Shown piece by piece: positions 31,235 through 33,778 of a stretch of 33,778 nucleotides of DNA. The translations under genes and the position numbers were made by a program. The stretch's first letter is position 1. Each line of letters opens with the position of its first letter. Source of the stretch: Bacilli bacterium (GTDB taxonomy: Bacteria > Bacillota_I > Bacilli_A > RF39 > UBA660); NCBI GenBank assembly GCA_022793235.1, contig JAAWCL010000009.1, positions 1-33,778 of the forward strand. The letters are read 5' to 3'. Under the pieces are notes generated by a model. It ran no database searches, was not told the origin of the DNA, and worked only from the letters and a program-made list of their open reading frames with translations.

Positions 31235-32035
31235 ATGAACTTAAAATTTGTATTAAATGAATATATTTTGATATGGAATTTGTTATTTAAAAAATCTCTA
31301 TCAAAAGAGCTTAATCAATGTAAACAGAAAATTTGGTTAAATTATCAAAAGGAATATGATGCTTTATCTGATGAAGAGATTCATATACTGGAAGATCCTA
31401 AAAATTATATACCAGATGATGATACTATCTATAATCGGGTTCGAGAAGAGGATATTTATTTTGATCTTTATAAATTTACTGAAAAATATAAGAAAGATAT
31501 GAGTCAGATTTTTGATATTTATCTAAAGAAGATTATAAAAGAGTTTACAAATATAGTTAAATTGTCTTTTGATTATGATGTTTTGTTAGTTGATCCTAGG
31601 CTTAATTTAGTTGATTATATTGAAAATGAAGAGAACAATATTATTTGTTATGGAAAAGGCCGAGCAAGTATTGATACAATTATAGATATTATTTATAATA
31701 TAGTAAAAAAAGAGGTTTTATATAGATTAGATGATCAGATTAAGAATGAGAATGTTGTAGATGCTGTTATTGATTTGGCTATTCATAATGAGTTAAAGAG
31801 AAGGGTTACTGATAACGATTACTTGCTTGATACATCTGAGGGAAAATTAAAACCTAAAATTTATCCTTATTTTTTAGATTATTTAAAAGGTAATCAGGGG
31901 GAATATCATTTTGATCAGATGGACTTTTTTGATTTTATAAAATTTTGTGATCGAAAATTAGACTTATATGTAAGTAATCATTATTCTTATGCTAGTTATA
32001 GTAATGCTAATAATCAAATAGAAGAATTAATTTAA
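31235..32035 (+). CDS. Unknown protein upstream of polC
   Basis: 266 residues, soluble and rich in Asp, Lys and aromatics, with segments such as RVREEDIYFDLYKFTEKYKK and ASIDTIIDIIYNIVKKEVLY. I find no catalytic motif or membrane segment. The ATG at 31235 has AGGGTGG upstream. The following polC starts 28 bases after its stop, so the two may be co-transcribed, and the tail-anchored gene lies 47 bases before it. The coding call is firm; the function is unknown. Confidence 0.75.
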   Translation: MNLKFVLNEYILIWNLLFKKSLSKELNQCKQKIWLNYQKEYDALSDEEIHILEDPKNYIPDDDTIYNRVREEDIYFDLYKFTEKYKKDMSQIFDIYLKKIIKEFTNIVKLSFDYDVLLVDPRLNLVDYIENEENNIICYGKGRASIDTIIDIIYNIVKKEVLYRLDDQIKNENVVDAVIDLAIHNELKRRVTDNDYLLDTSEGKLKPKIYPYFLDYLKGNQGEYHFDQMDFFDFIKFCDRKLDLYVSNHYSYASYSNANNQIEELI

Positions 32036-32063
32036 TTTTGTCATAAAGCAGGGAGGTATATTT

Positions 32064-33778
32064 ATGGAAGAGAAAATGAAAAAGTTATTGGAAAGAATAC
32101 ATTTTGATACCTCCCATTATGATTTTCTTTTAGATGCTGTTTTAGTAAAGATTAAATTATTAAATAAAGGAAAAAGAATAGAAATTTATATAAAAAAAGA
32201 AAAACCTATAGATCAAGAGGTTTTAGAAGAGTTAGAAGAGAAAAAGGGGGCTTTTGCTACAGAAAGTCAAATTTTTCTCTATTTTGAAATAGAAAAGCAA
32301 GATTTAGAGTTGTTTCAAAATTTATATCCTTATATTTTAAAAAAGAGTGGTTTACATGTAAATGCTTATAATCAATCTTTGGTGGTAGAAGATAATCTTT
32401 TATTATTAGTTGCTAACAATGTAGTAGAAAAAAATAAATTAAGTGATGTATTAGAGTTTATTAATGAAGAATATCATAGATTAGGATATTTACAAGATAT
32501 ACAACTTGAGTTTCGAGAAGAACATTCTATTAAAAATGAAATTTTTGAGAGTTTAGTTGAAACTGTTAATCTTGCTAATCAGACTTTGGAAAGTTCTGTT
32601 CAGAATACGACTTTAGATGGGGAAGGTAAGAATACTTCTAAATATAAAAAGCGAGAAAAAGATCCAAATAGTATTATAGGTGTTACAATTAAAGAACAGG
32701 CTATTCCTATTAAAACGATTATGGGAGAAGATAATAATGTTGTTGTAGAAGCGCAAGTGTTTGGTGTTGAATATTTTGAATCCCCTAAAAGTGATTTTAA
32801 AATTATTACTCTTAAGATAACTGATAAGACAGATAGTATTTATTGTAAGGTATTTAGTCGAGATAAGAATGAGTATACTCGTCTTTGTGGAGAGCTTTCT
32901 GTTGGACAATGGTTTAAAATTAGAGGTTATACTAAAAATGATGTCTTTAGTAGAGAGCTTGTGTTAAATGCTAGAGATATTATTCGTATAGTTCATGATG
33001 AAGAAGATATTGTAGATATCAGTGATGTCAAAAGAGTGGAGTTGCATTGTCATACGAAAATGAGTCAAATGGATGGAGTGGTGGATGAGTGTGATATTGT
33101 AAAGCAAGCGATGAAGTTTGGCATGAAGGCTGTTGCTATTACTGATCATAATGGGGTGCAAGGTTTTCCACATGTTTTTAATATGGTCACAGGAAATAAT
33201 AAAAAACTTGGTGAAGGAGAAGAACCTTTTAAAGCGATTTATGGTACTGAACTTACAATGGTTGATGATGTAGTACATATTGTGTTGCATCCAAATGATG
33301 AGGTTATGCTTGATCAAACCTATGTTGTATTTGACTTTGAAACTACTGGTTTTAATGCAGGTGGTGTGGATTCTATTATTGAAATTGGTGCTGTTAAGAT
33401 AAAAGATGGTATGATTATTGAAAAATATGATGAACTTATTTCTCCTGGAAGAAGTCTACCTTCAAAGATTACTGAAGTTACTAATATTACAGATGCTATG
33501 TTAGAGGGTAAGGATAATGAGGAAAATGCCGTTCGTAGGTTTATTGAATGGTTTGGAGATTGTCCAATGGTTGCACATAATGCAAAATTTGATGTTTCTT
33601 TTTTGGAAATGGCTTATAAAAAGTATAATTTCGGAGAATTTACTAATCCTGTTATTGATACTTTAGAACTTTCCAGAACGCTTGATAATACCTTTGCAAG
33701 ACATTCTCTTTCTGCTCTTGTAAAGAGATATGAAATTCCTTGGGATGAATCTGCTCATCATCGAGGAGATTATGATGC
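32064..33778 (+). CDS. polC: DNA polymerase III alpha subunit PolC, 3' end outside window
   Basis: Replicative polymerase of low-GC Gram-positives. The window holds the first 571 codons. The N-terminal region with an OB fold covers about 1-320. A PHP domain starts near residue 327 with ELHCHTKMSQMDG and AITDHNGVQGF. The proofreading 3'-5' exonuclease is inserted after VVHIVLHPNDEV: VVFDFETTGF near 421, IEIGAVKI and AHNAKFDVSFLE, with more motifs to the end (HHRGDYDA). This PHP-exonuclease insertion distinguishes PolC from DnaE. The ATG at 32064 follows GGGAGGTAT. The polymerase core lies beyond the window. Confidence 0.97.
   Translation, partial: MEEKMKKLLERIHFDTSHYDFLLDAVLVKIKLLNKGKRIEIYIKKEKPIDQEVLEELEEKKGAFATESQIFLYFEIEKQDLELFQNLYPYILKKSGLHVNAYNQSLVVEDNLLLLVANNVVEKNKLSDVLEFINEEYHRLGYLQDIQLEFREEHSIKNEIFESLVETVNLANQTLESSVQNTTLDGEGKNTSKYKKREKDPNSIIGVTIKEQAIPIKTIMGEDNNVVVEAQVFGVEYFESPKSDFKIITLKITDKTDSIYCKVFSRDKNEYTRLCGELSVGQWFKIRGYTKNDVFSRELVLNARDIIRIVHDEEDIVDISDVKRVELHCHTKMSQMDGVVDECDIVKQAMKFGMKAVAITDHNGVQGFPHVFNMVTGNNKKLGEGEEPFKAIYGTELTMVDDVVHIVLHPNDEVMLDQTYVVFDFETTGFNAGGVDSIIEIGAVKIKDGMIIEKYDELISPGRSLPSKITEVTNITDAMLEGKDNEENAVRRFIEWFGDCPMVAHNAKFDVSFLEMAYKKYNFGEFTNPVIDTLELSRTLDNTFARHSLSALVKRYEIPWDESAHHRGDYD

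Noticed and set aside
1514-33317. Many open frames of 60-117 codons on the minus strand, for example 28277-28594 and 32964-33317
   Set aside because: They lie opposite well-identified genes, lack ribosome sites and have amino acid content typical of antisense AT-rich coding DNA.

Overview
This is an AT-rich, gene-dense chromosomal segment in which nearly everything is read from the + strand. DnaI, PolC, RNase J, RuvAB, a T-box leader ahead of threonyl-tRNA synthetase and an mraZ-rsmH-ftsL-PBP cluster point to a low-GC member of the Bacilli. The strong AT bias, the ThrRS without a TGS domain and the complete absence of TGA stop codons suggest a Mollicutes-like or uncultured gut Bacilli lineage (for example the RF39 type). 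That placement is inference. TGA is not used as Trp inside any intact gene, so the standard bacterial code fits.

Layout. 1-4.5 kb: the 3' part of an unknown gene, obgE, a wrecked HipA-like kinase and yebC. 4.5-7.7 kb: a two-domain polysaccharide deacetylase, a gene-poor gap with two short cassettes (C1, C2), and a protein with three SpoIIID-like helix-turn-helix repeats. 7.8-10.5 kb: ruvA-ruvB-(30 aa ORF)-queA, then cassette C3. 10.9-16.98 kb: Nudix, rnc, an RNase J with eroded metal ligands, an HD-like protein, a GT4 glycosyltransferase, a second Nudix and a DUF1848 Fe-S protein. 17.0-19.8 kb: comEA-comEC. 19.8-20.6 kb: cassettes C4 and C5. 20.7-24.8 kb: dnaI, a DUF2185 protein, a rhodanese lipoprotein, then a T-box leader, an unknown gene and thrS. 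24.9-28.9 kb: mraZ (with three operator-like boxes), rsmH, ftsL and a PASTA-bearing class B PBP. 28.9-33.8 kb: a frameshifted HExxH pseudogene, a ferredoxin on the minus strand, a tail-anchored protein, an unknown protein and the 5' part of polC.

The outstanding signal is a family of five short cassettes in intergenic gaps (6361, 6600, 10620, 20000 and 20319), all on the + strand. Each begins with the same 12 bases (TTTTACGGTGAT), has an open reading frame of 44 codons (45 in C4) and then reaches the same GGAAGTCGGTT, followed by 3-8 divergent codons and TAA. The interiors are very different, yet share a spaced W/G/F framework that resembles the C-terminal core of FGE-like or C-type-lectin variable domains, the fold used by diversity-generating retroelement (DGR) targets and some variable surface proteins. 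None has a convincing ribosome binding site or an N-terminal domain. Exact common boundaries with hypervariable interiors are what a dispersed set of silent donor cassettes for gene conversion would look like. The acceptor gene, if there is one, is outside this window. Several cassettes also share a 3' flank ending in TATTRTAGA, so the copied unit may be larger than the coding part. Competence genes (comEA, comEC) and RuvAB lie nearby, but a functional link is only inferred.
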